A stretch of 64,000 bases of DNA from Sphaerisporangium corydalis (lineage in GTDB: Bacteria; Actinomycetota; Actinomycetes; Streptosporangiales; Streptosporangiaceae). Shown piece after piece: positions 27,139-34,292 of this stretch (position 1 is its first letter; the number at the start of each line of letters is the position of its first letter). Position numbers and translations under genes: made by a program. The stretch lies in contig NZ_JANZYP010000011.1 of the NCBI RefSeq assembly GCF_025506355.1, positions 46,783 to 110,782 of the forward strand. The letters run 5' to 3'. Below the pieces are notes generated by a model. It had not been told where the DNA came from, did not search any database, and saw only the letters and a program-made list of their open reading frames with translations.

Positions 27139-28320
27139 GTGCTGACGACCGATGTTCCGACGCGGGAACAGCTTGTCCGTCGCGCGTCCGAACTGGTCCC
27201 GGTCCTGCGGAAGAACGGGGCCTGGGCGGAGGAGAACCGGCGCATCCACGAGGAGTCGATCGAGGCCCTCGCCGACGCCGGTGTCTTCAAACTGAGGGTT
27301 CCGGTCCGCTACGGCGGCTACGAGGCCGACACCCGCACCCTGGTGGACGTCGCCTCCGAGCTGGGCAGGGCGGACGGCTCCACCTCCTGGGTGGCGTCGG
27401 TCTACTGGATCCCGACCTGGATGACGTGCCTGTTCCCCGACCAGGTCCAGGACGAGGTGTTCGCCACCCCGGACGTGCGGATCTGCGGGACGCTGAGCCC
27501 GACCGCCATGGCCGCCCCCGTCGACGGCGGGATCGTGGTCAACGGCAAGTGGAGCTTCATCAGCGGCGCGCTGCACAGCCACTGGCAGGTCGTCGTCGCG
27601 GTCCTGGTGGGCGGCGGGGGCGAGCCCGCGCCGATCATGGCCGTGGTCCCGATCACCGACCTGCAGATCGCCGACGACTGGTACACGGCGGGCCTGAAGG
27701 GCACCGGCAGCGTCAGCACGATCGCGCAGGACGTGTTCATCCCGTCCGAGCGCGTCCTGCACCTGGGCGCGGTCCTGCAGGGCCAGTACTCATCGGTGGC
27801 CAACGCCGCCAGCCCGATCTACCGGGCGCCCCTGCTCCCGGTCGCCTCGGCCTCCTCGGTCGGCACCGTGGTCGGCCTGGCCAGGGCCGCCAAGGAGACG
27901 TTCCTGGAGCGGCTCCCCGAGCGCAAGATCTCCTACACCGCCTACACGAGCCAGGCCGAGGCGCCGCTCACCCACCTCCAGGTGGCCGACGGCGCCATGA
28001 AGATCGACGAGGCGGAGTTCCACGCACACCGCCTGTCGTCGCTGGTGGACTCCAAGGGTGTCGACGGCTCGCCGTGGACGCTGGAGGAGCGGGCCCGTGC
28101 CCGCGCCGACATGGGCGCGGTGTGCCGCCTCGCCAAGGAGGCCGTGGACATCTTCGCGACGGCCAGCGGCGGGTCCTCCATCTACAGCAACGTGCCGATC
28201 CAGCGCATCTCGCGCGACGTGCAGGCCGCCAACCTGCACGCCCTGATGCACCCTGACACCAACGCCGAGCTGTACGGACGGGTCCTGTGCGGCCTCGAGC
28301 CCAACACGCTCTACATCTGA
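27139..28320 (+). CDS. Acyl-CoA-dehydrogenase-fold flavin monooxygenase (group D)
   Basis: The 393-residue protein is a second member of the HsaA-like group, not closely similar to the one at 2605. It reads [13 protein letters not shown] in the N-terminal helical region, [14 protein letters not shown], and [17 protein letters not shown] in the beta domain. It should use reduced flavin from a separate reductase to oxygenate a substrate. ATG at 27136 lies only two bases from AGGAGG, so GTG at 27139, five bases away, is the more likely start. The SgcJ-like gene follows after 63 bases, presumably in the same transcript. Substrate unknown; the aryl ring or amine of the beta-amino acid is a candidate. 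Confidence 0.78.
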   Translation: MLTTDVPTREQLVRRASELVPVLRKNGAWAEENRRIHEESIEALADAGVFKLRVPVRYGGYEADTRTLVDVASELGRADGSTSWVASVYWIPTWMTCLFPDQVQDEVFATPDVRICGTLSPTAMAAPVDGGIVVNGKWSFISGALHSHWQVVVAVLVGGGGEPAPIMAVVPITDLQIADDWYTAGLKGTGSVSTIAQDVFIPSERVLHLGAVLQGQYSSVANAASPIYRAPLLPVASASSVGTVVGLARAAKETFLERLPERKISYTAYTSQAEAPLTHLQVADGAMKIDEAEFHAHRLSSLVDSKGVDGSPWTLEERARARADMGAVCRLAKEAVDIFATASGGSSIYSNVPIQRISRDVQAANLHALMHPDTNAELYGRVLCGLEPNTLYI

Positions 28321-28383
28321 CCTCCGGGCCCCCGCCCGGTCGCGATCTTCGCAGCAATGCCTCCACGGAGAAGGGTTGAGTCC

Positions 28384-28818
28384 ATGGCCGCATCCACTTC
28401 CTCAGCAACCATCGGCGCCGGCGTGACCGAGGCGGACAAGGCCGCCGTGGTCTCGGTCCCCGGCCGCATCGTCGCCGCCTGGGCGCAGCACGACGCCAAG
28501 GCCTTCGCCGACGTCTTCACCCCGGACGGGACCATGATCCTTCCCGGCTACTACCGCAAGGGCGCCGACGAGATCGAGGCCTTCATGAGCTTCGGGTTCG
28601 AGGGCCCCTACAAGGGCACCCAGGTCACCGGGACGCCCATCGACTTCCGGTTCCTCAGCGACGACGCGGCCGTCGTGGTCACCGTGGGCGGGGTGCTGGC
28701 GGCCGGCGAGACCGAGGTCGCCGACGAGCGCGCCGTCCGCGCGACGTGGGTCGTCGCCCGGCACGAGGGCGAGTGGAAGCTCGCCGCCTACCAGAACAGC
28801 CCCCGCGGGGACGCCTGA
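28384..28818 (+). CDS. SgcJ/EcaC-family SnoaL-like protein
   Basis: The 144-residue protein has the NTF2/SnoaL-like cone fold pattern ([21 protein letters not shown], then [21 protein letters not shown]) and resembles the SgcJ/EcaC family named after the C-1027 cluster. SgcJ is found in enediyne clusters, and its exact chemistry there is debated; a role in cyclisation, hydration or product release is possible. ATG at 28384 has GGAGAAGG upstream; an in-frame ATG at 28357 lacks a ribosome site. It follows the group D monooxygenase and ends at a strong hairpin. With the aminomutase and HpaB-type hydroxylase it forms a third link to enediyne-type gene sets. Confidence 0.75.
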   Translation: MAASTSSATIGAGVTEADKAAVVSVPGRIVAAWAQHDAKAFADVFTPDGTMILPGYYRKGADEIEAFMSFGFEGPYKGTQVTGTPIDFRFLSDDAAVVVTVGGVLAAGETEVADERAVRATWVVARHEGEWKLAAYQNSPRGDA

Positions 28819-28836
28819 TCGACGGCGGGCCGGGTC

Positions 28837-28870
28837 CCGGCGCCGTGCCGCTCCACCGGCACGGCGCCGG
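28837..28870 (+). terminator. Terminator after the SgcJ-like gene
   Basis: A perfect 14-bp stem (28837-28850 with 28857-28870) with a 6-base loop. Confidence 0.75.
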
Positions 28871-29482
28871 CCCGGTCACCTGAAAGGCCTTTCGCGGGCC
28901 CGAGAAGAGTTCCACCGGCCTGGCGGTCGTACCGGTCTCCCTGGAAAAGGGCGGCGGGCGCGCGCCGGGCCGGTCGCTTTTAAGCCGCTTTCACCGCCTA
29001 TCCGGGATATTCCGCTTTCCCGGGATTTCGGGTCGGTCAGGGGATACCCCTTCCTCGTTCGCTGGGTTACCGTAGTAAAAAGTCGATTACCAAAAGCGAT
29101 GACGCCTTGCGGGGTGATGGAAAGAGCTGGTGGACACATTTTCGACAGCGGTTGTGGAATCGGTGTCGAACCAGCGAACAATCGATTCGCGGACCACATG
29201 CGGCCCCCGTGGAAGATGCCGTCCGGCGCGGACCCGGAATCCTTCTTCCAGGTTGCTGGATGGGTCCTTTCGTGTTGACGCGTCCTTTCCGGGGCGGTTC
29301 CATTGGTGGTGTGTCAGCACCTTGCGTGATCCGCGGCACGAATCGGTGTGCTGGGTGCCGGGCAGGCCCGGTTCGCGGCCAGGCCAGTGGCAAGACCCTT
29401 CCGGCGGCGGCACGTGGCCGCGGGCCGAGGGCCTTCACCAGGAGACCCTCGGGTAGTCCGGATCCGTCGCGAGGAGTGACTG
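28871..29482. other. 612-base gap without a supported gene
   Basis: This is the longest gene-free stretch in the cluster. The first 230 bases are less GC-rich, with short A/T runs near 29075-29095. A frame open from GTG 29130 to 29456 has mixed codon use and resembles nothing I know, so I do not call it. The region presumably holds the promoter of the YcaO-like gene; AGGAG lies seven bases before its ATG. Confidence 0.4.
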
Positions 29483-30514
29483 ATGGCGCCCAAACCTGAC
29501 AGCACCCCGTCAGCGATCTCGGCACCCCGGTCGCCGGTCCACCTGCAGGAGGTCGCCGAGTGCTTCGGCGGGGAGGCGTACCTCGCCTACGCGCAGCGGC
29601 CCGAATCCGGAGTGGTCACCGTGGCGGCGGGCTTCACGCCCGACGTCGCCCGCGGCAGGGCGAAGGTGCGGGCCGCGGCCCTCGACGCCCTCTACCAGCT
29701 GCCCGACGGGGTCACCGAACGCCGTGCCGGCCGGGAGCTGAGCCTCGCCGACTTCATGCCGGAACCGCCGGCCGACAACCGGGCCCGGGTGGGCGGGGTC
29801 GGCCTGCTGAGCCGGGAGCGCTACCTGCTGCCCGCCGAGGTCGTGTGGATGGGCGACCGGGACTGCCGGGTCGAGCCCACCGCGGTCGGGGTGATCGGCG
29901 ACACCTACGAGGGCGTCTCCGGCGCGATCGCCGACCTGCTGGCCCACGACATGGTCACCCGCTGGTGGGCGAACCCGCGCATGCCCCTGCTGCGGGTGTC
30001 CGACCACCTCGACGCGCTGATCTCCCCGGGCGCGGCGGCCGCCGTGCCGGCGCTCGGGCTGCGGGTGTCGGCGTTCGTGCTGCCCGGCCCCGACTTCCAG
30101 ATCGCCGTCGTCGGGCTGAGCGGCGAGGGGACCACGATCGCGACGGCCGCGGCGCGTTCGGCCAGGGAGGCGGTCCGCGAGGCGTTCCTGCGCGCGGTGG
30201 CCGCGCGGTCCGAGCCGTGGAACACGCTGTCGACCGCCGACTCCCTGCGCCGCCTGACCGTGTGGCACCGCGAGGTCGACTACCTGGCGTACCTCGAATG
30301 GTCGGCGCTGGACGCCGATCCGTCGGCGTTCGACCGGTCCGAGGCGGCGGACGAGCCGCCGAGCTGGGCCGACATCGCCGCCCGCAGGTTCGGGCACGAG
30401 CCGATCCTGGTCGGGCTCGGGGCGTTCGACGACCCGGTGAAGGTGGTGTGCCCGGGGGCCGCGTGCTACCGGACGGTGCCGCCCGGCACGACGCTGCCCT
30501 GCCCGGTGCCCTAG
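29483..30514 (+). CDS. YcaO-like protein lacking the usual glutamate motifs
   Basis: The 343-residue protein follows the YcaO plan. GVIGDTYEGVSGAIADLLAHD occupies the place of the GLAAGxTxxEAxxxALxExxERD motif. GLRVSAFVLPGPDFQIAVVGL and a REAVREAFLRAVAAR helix come later, and the end is VVCPGAACYRTVPPG plus a PCPVP tail like the Pro-rich YcaO C-terminus. Active YcaO enzymes bind ATP and Mg through Glu residues in these helices; here the Glu and ERD residues are Ala, His and others, so ATP-dependent cyclodehydration is doubtful. It may be a binding or scaffold protein. ATG at 29483 has AGGAG upstream. It ends tail-to-tail with a MarR gene, sharing the palindrome CTAG as both stop codons. Confidence 0.6.
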   Translation: MAPKPDSTPSAISAPRSPVHLQEVAECFGGEAYLAYAQRPESGVVTVAAGFTPDVARGRAKVRAAALDALYQLPDGVTERRAGRELSLADFMPEPPADNRARVGGVGLLSRERYLLPAEVVWMGDRDCRVEPTAVGVIGDTYEGVSGAIADLLAHDMVTRWWANPRMPLLRVSDHLDALISPGAAAAVPALGLRVSAFVLPGPDFQIAVVGLSGEGTTIATAAARSAREAVREAFLRAVAARSEPWNTLSTADSLRRLTVWHREVDYLAYLEWSALDADPSAFDRSEAADEPPSWADIAARRFGHEPILVGLGAFDDPVKVVCPGAACYRTVPPGTTLPCPVP

Positions 30515-30999
30515 GAGGCGCCGGCCGGCGGGCCGGCGGGGGCGCGTTCGTGGACCAGGCGCCGCAGGAAGGCGTTGAACTGCTCGCGCTCGTCCTCGCT
30601 GAACGGCGACAGGAAGGTGTCCAGGGCGTTCAGCATCGCCGGTCCGAGCTTGTGCCGCAGCAGCGACTGCCCCTCGGTGGTGAGGCCGATCGCGTATTTG
30701 CGCCGGTCGTCGGGGTTTCGCGCCCGCTGGACCAGGCCGAGCCGTTCCAGCCCGTCGACCACGCTGACCATGGTGGTCCTGTCGATGCCGTGGGTGCGGG
30801 CGAGCTGCTGCTGTGACTGGGGGCCCATCGCGTCGATGGCGGTGAGAACGATGAAATCCTTCGACCGCAACCCGAAGGGCTCCACCGCCGACTCCAGGAT
30901 CTCGTTGAACAGGTCGTCGGCCTTGCTCAGCAGAAGGCTGGTGGAGCCGGCCAGGAAGTCCGGCAGGGGACCGTCGGTACTCGGATGATCAGCGCTCAC
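30511..30999 (-). CDS. MarR-family transcriptional regulator
   Basis: The 162-residue protein has the MarR winged helix-turn-helix: QSQQQLARTHGIDRTTMVSVVDGLERLGLVQRARNPDDRRKYAIGLT covers the recognition helix and wing with the conserved DxR. It starts at GTG 30999 behind GGAAGG. MarR proteins are dimeric repressors released by small phenolic ligands, which would suit a tyrosine-derived product. It faces the YcaO-like gene tail-to-tail, overlapping by four bases, and is transcribed away from a second MarR operon. The 230-base gap at its 5' side contains a TGATTACAAATCA palindrome that could be its own operator or that of the second MarR protein. Confidence 0.88.
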   Translation of the reverse strand: MSADHPSTDGPLPDFLAGSTSLLLSKADDLFNEILESAVEPFGLRSKDFIVLTAIDAMGPQSQQQLARTHGIDRTTMVSVVDGLERLGLVQRARNPDDRRKYAIGLTTEGQSLLRHKLGPAMLNALDTFLSPFSEDEREQFNAFLRRLVHERAPAGPPAGAS

Positions 31000-31103
31000 C
31001 TACGTGCCTTCCGTCGTCACCTGTCCCGTTACGCGCGGCATGCCGCTATCAAGCACGCCTGTATGGCAAGAGTGTCACACGGGGGATTGGGCAGCGCAAC
31101 AGC

Positions 31104-31116
31104 TGATTACAAATCA
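31104..31116. promoter_or_regulatory. MarR-type palindrome TGATTACAAATCA
   Basis: A 5-bp inverted repeat around ACA lies between two divergent MarR units. Its first ten bases recur in reverse orientation at 31880-31889. Confidence 0.5.
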
Positions 31117-31229
31117 TCAGTTGCACTGATTGACAGGAATGCTGATGATCTGCGACCCTACTTAATGCGTGAACGAGAGGCGAAGGGCTTCGGGCGGAGT
31201 TCACGGACGCCCGTGGCGAGGAGGAGTCC

Positions 31230-31343
31230 ATGTCCGATGGACGAGCAGGTCCCGTCGCCGGGACCACGTGGGATGAGCTCCGTGACATCTGGGACGAGGT
31301 CCGTGAGATCGTGTCGGCGTGGGCCGATGAGCAGGAAGACTGA
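31230..31343 (+). CDS. 37-residue acidic small protein upstream of marR
   Basis: A short ORF starts at ATG 31230 with a very strong GAGGAGGAG ribosome site and reads MSDGRAGPVAGTTWDELRDI and onward to a stop at 31343. From the seventh codon on, about 25 of 30 third positions are G or C, as in true genes here. The segment from residue 14 repeats the pattern W-D-E-hydrophobic-R, predicting one acidic amphipathic helix with three Trp. It lies 28 bases before the MarR gene at 31372 and should share its transcript. No family is recognised. It could be a small partner of the MarR protein or of the YcaO-like protein; a RiPP precursor is less likely, as there is no Cys/Ser/Thr-rich core. Confidence 0.6.
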   Translation: MSDGRAGPVAGTTWDELRDIWDEVREIVSAWADEQED

Positions 31344-31371
31344 TCGCTGACCCGCTGAGGGAGGCAGGACC

Positions 31372-31827
31372 ATGAGCGGGAACGGGCACGAGCCCGCACC
31401 TACCGCGCGGCTGCTCGCCGAGTCCACCGGCTGGCTGCTCAACGACGCCGCGCGCGAGGTGACGCTGAGGCTCGAAGAGGCACTGAAGGGTGATGACCTG
31501 CGCTGGCGTGACTACGGAGTGCTGGTCGTGCTCGAAGCGGCCGGGCCGCTTTCGCAGCAGGAGATCGGCCGGCGGCTCGCCGTCGACCGGTCCACGATGG
31601 TGCACATCATCGACGTCCTGGAGCAGCGCGGCCTGGTCGTGCGCAGCCGGGACAAGACCGACCGCCGCGCCTATTCGATCGAGCTGACCGAGCCCGGCCG
31701 CACCCTGCTCGTGGAGGTGCTGCACCCGCTGACGGCGGAGGTGCACGGCAGGGTGATCGGCAGGCTCACGCTCGAGGACCGCGCGCACCTCAACCGGATC
31801 CTCGGACAGCTCGTCGGGGGACCCTGA
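31372..31827 (+). CDS. MarR-family transcriptional regulator
   Basis: The 151-residue protein has a MarR core: LSQQEIGRRLAVDRSTMVHIIDVLEQRGLVVRSRDKTDRRAYSIELT gives the recognition helix and the wing with DRR. ATG at 31372 has GAGGCAGGA upstream. It is the second gene of a small operon behind the 37-codon ORF. TGATTACAAA occurs upstream of the operon (31104-31113) and, reversed, downstream of it before the next regulator gene (31880-31889), so this protein may control both its own operon and the LuxR-type regulator. The two MarR proteins in this region share the family core but look only distantly alike. Confidence 0.88.
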   Translation: MSGNGHEPAPTARLLAESTGWLLNDAAREVTLRLEEALKGDDLRWRDYGVLVVLEAAGPLSQQEIGRRLAVDRSTMVHIIDVLEQRGLVVRSRDKTDRRAYSIELTEPGRTLLVEVLHPLTAEVHGRVIGRLTLEDRAHLNRILGQLVGGP

Positions 31828-31879
31828 CCGAGTGGGTCCGCATTTTGTGAGAGTGCGCGAACCATCTGACGTCTGATAG

Positions 31880-31889
31880 TTTGTAATCA
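31880..31889. promoter_or_regulatory. TTTGTAATCA, reverse copy of the MarR-type motif
   Basis: Exact reverse complement of 31104-31113, 80 bases before the ATG of the LuxR-type regulator and just upstream of an AT-rich CATAAT that could be a -10 box. Confidence 0.45.
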
Positions 31890-31968
31890 TACATAATCCA
31901 TGGAGCCGGGCAAGGGTCGAGGACCCCGAGGTCCCCCTTGGGTGAGGTACATGGCCAGGAGGCGAGCC

Positions 31969-32955
31969 ATGGACATTTCCGTCATCGGTGTACCAGCTGA
32001 AGCAGTAGAGATCTATCGGTACTTCTTACGACACCGTGGCGACGGCATCGGCTCTATCCGGCAAGCCCTCGACATGGACCCGGACACGATCGAGGGGGCC
32101 GTCGACACTCTGGGACGGCTCGCCCTTCTCGATATCACCGACCGCCACCGGGTGATGGCCACCGAACCCAGAATCGGAATTGAACGCCTCATCGAACAGC
32201 GTCTCAACGAGCTCAACACCGAAATCCGCCGCGTTCTGACCACTCGCGACGCCATCGCGTCCTTCGTAGAGGATCAGCGGCATGGTGAGGAAGCGACGTC
32301 GGCGCTGGACATCGAACGTGTGGAAGGCCTCGACCGCGTTCGCCAGCGCCTTGACGACCTTGGGTTCTTCTCCTACAAGGAAACTCTGTGCCTGCATCCG
32401 GGGGGACCCCTTTCTTTGGGCGCCATCGAGACGGCGCTGCCTTTGGACACGCGCTCACTGCGCCGTGGACTGGCCGTGAAGGCCGTTTACCATCCCAAAG
32501 CACTTGACGATCAGAACATGGCGGCATATCTGCGCGAGGTCGTCAGCCTCGGCGGTCAGATTCACATAACGGAAGACCCGATGGACCGGATGCTGATCTT
32601 CGACCGTAGCGTGGCGGTCGTGCCGATCCATCCAAAGGAGAGCTCACGCGGCGCCCTTCTGGTGAAGGAGCCCGGCCTGGTCTCCCAGCTCGTCACCTAC
32701 TTCGACGGGGTCTGGGACGCCGCCACCGACCTGCGGGAGTTCACCGAGCCCAGTTCCGACGGACCTCTCCTTTCCGATCTGGAGCGCAAGGTGCTCGAGG
32801 TGATGGCGCGGGCGGACAAGGACGAGATCGCGGCGCGCGAGATCGACGTGTCGGTCCGCACCTACCGCCGCTACGTCGCCGACCTCATGGCCCGGCTCGG
32901 CGCGGTGAATCGCTTTCAGGCCGCCTTGCGGGCGAAAGAGGAGAAGTGGATCTGA
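31969..32955 (+). CDS. TrmB/LuxR-type cluster regulator with a TTA codon
   Basis: The 328-residue protein has an N-terminal TrmB-like winged helix (AEAVEIYRYFLRHRG, then DTIEGAVDTLGRLALLDI), a middle domain of unknown ligand and a C-terminal LuxR-type helix-turn-helix (EIDVSVRTYRRYVADLMARLGAVNRFQAAL). Such proteins act as pathway-specific regulators in actinomycete clusters. Leu20 is encoded by TTA at 32026-32028, the rare codon read by the bldA tRNA, so translation may be tied to development. Codon use in the first 150 bases is less GC-rich than in neighbours. ATG at 31969 stands six bases behind a perfect AGGAGG, better than the upstream starts at 31900 and 31951. Confidence 0.85.
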   Translation: MDISVIGVPAEAVEIYRYFLRHRGDGIGSIRQALDMDPDTIEGAVDTLGRLALLDITDRHRVMATEPRIGIERLIEQRLNELNTEIRRVLTTRDAIASFVEDQRHGEEATSALDIERVEGLDRVRQRLDDLGFFSYKETLCLHPGGPLSLGAIETALPLDTRSLRRGLAVKAVYHPKALDDQNMAAYLREVVSLGGQIHITEDPMDRMLIFDRSVAVVPIHPKESSRGALLVKEPGLVSQLVTYFDGVWDAATDLREFTEPSSDGPLLSDLERKVLEVMARADKDEIAAREIDVSVRTYRRYVADLMARLGAVNRFQAALRAKEEKWI

Positions 32956-33234
32956 CCGGTCCCGTCCGGCCATTGTTCGCTTTCATTTCCGGTTCCCTTC
33001 TGCCGTTCATTTCGTTCTGACACGTCCAACTCTGCGGCATTTCCGGCGGGCCGGACAGTCGATTCCACGTCATCAAGTTGCCGCCGGCCGTCCGCTTCCT
33101 GCCGCCGGGACGACTGGACATTCCCATGGGTCACAACGCACCGGGTAAATGCTCACTCCGGGTGAAAGCACAATCGGAGATGACAGCCGGGCGCGATAGG
33201 CATTTGACTGGTGTGGATCAGAGGAGATGGTCTG

Positions 33235-34278
33235 ATGCTGGTAAGCGTGACCGGTGGCACCGGATTCGTCGGTGCCCATTCGGTCGCGGCGATCGTGCGG
33301 GCGGGTCACCGGGTACGCATGCTCGTCCGCGACGAGTCCAAGGTGGACCGCGCCCTCGCGCCGTTCGGCCTCGGTCGCCACGTCGTCGAGGTCGTCACCG
33401 GAGACGTCACCGACGAGGCCGGCGTCGAGCGGCTGGTCCGCGGCGCCGGCGGCGTCCTGCACGCGGCGTCGGTGTACTCCTTCGACAGCAGGCTCCACGG
33501 CAGGATGCGCGAGGTCAACGAGCGGGGCACCGAGATCGTCCTCGGCGCCGCGCTGCGGGCCGGCGCGAACCCGGTCGTCCACGTCTCCAGCATCGTCGCG
33601 ATGTTCCCCGCCCCCGGGCGCGTCATCGACGCGGACTCGCCCGTCGGCCGCCCCCGCGAGACGTACATGGCGAGCAAGGCCGCGGCCGAGGTGATCGCGC
33701 GGCGGTTCCAGGACGAGGGGGCGCCGGTGGTGATCACCTACCCGCCGGCCCTGCTCGGGCCGCACGACCCGAACCTCGGCGACCAGAACGCGCGCCTGCG
33801 CGCCGTCCTGCGGGGGCTCACGCCCTTCTGGCCGCTCGGCGGGTTCCCCGTCGGCGACGTGCGCGACACCGCGGCCCTGCACGCCGGGCTGTTCGCCGCG
33901 CCGGCCGAGGGCCGGGGCCGCCACTTCGGGCCGGGCCGCTACCTGTCCACCCGGCAGTACATGAGGACGCTGCGCGAGGTCACCGGGCGCGCGCTTCCGA
34001 CGATCTTCCTGCCCGCCCGGGGGATGATCCCCATCGGGAGGCTCACCGACGTGGTCCAGCGCGTGTGGCCATGGCACATCCCCGCCGAGTACGGAGCCAT
34101 CTACACGTGCGCCTGCGCCACGCGGGTGGCCGAGCACGCCGGCACGCCAGGGATCGGCCCCCGGCCGATCGCCGAGACCGTCGGCGACACGGTGCGCTGG
34201 CTGCGCGAGAGCGGCCACCTGTCCGCCAGGCAGGCGGGATCAGGCCGGCCGAGCCTGTCGTCCGTAGGAGCGCAATGA
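33235..34278 (+). CDS. NAD(P)-dependent epimerase/dehydratase-like reductase
   Basis: The 347-residue protein is an extended SDR. The N-terminal VTGGTGFVGAHSV binds NAD(P), and Tyr-x-x-x-Lys in ETYMASKAAAE with HVSSIVAMF form the active site. The overall pattern resembles dihydroflavonol-4-reductase or 3-beta-HSD-like proteins rather than sugar epimerases, so ketone reduction of an intermediate is plausible. ATG at 33235 follows AGGAG at eight bases; the ATG at 33211 has no such site. Its stop overlaps a possible start of the carboxylase gene (ATGA at 34275-34278), so the two genes are translated together. Confidence 0.82.
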   Translation: MLVSVTGGTGFVGAHSVAAIVRAGHRVRMLVRDESKVDRALAPFGLGRHVVEVVTGDVTDEAGVERLVRGAGGVLHAASVYSFDSRLHGRMREVNERGTEIVLGAALRAGANPVVHVSSIVAMFPAPGRVIDADSPVGRPRETYMASKAAAEVIARRFQDEGAPVVITYPPALLGPHDPNLGDQNARLRAVLRGLTPFWPLGGFPVGDVRDTAALHAGLFAAPAEGRGRHFGPGRYLSTRQYMRTLREVTGRALPTIFLPARGMIPIGRLTDVVQRVWPWHIPAEYGAIYTCACATRVAEHAGTPGIGPRPIAETVGDTVRWLRESGHLSARQAGSGRPSLSSVGAQ

Positions 34279-34292
34279 GGGGAGACGCCGCC

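Noticed and set aside
29130..29456. Possible 108-codon gene before the YcaO-like gene
   Set aside because: The first half has poor codon bias, the product resembles nothing known, and the ribosome site is weak. It could still be real, but I cannot support it.
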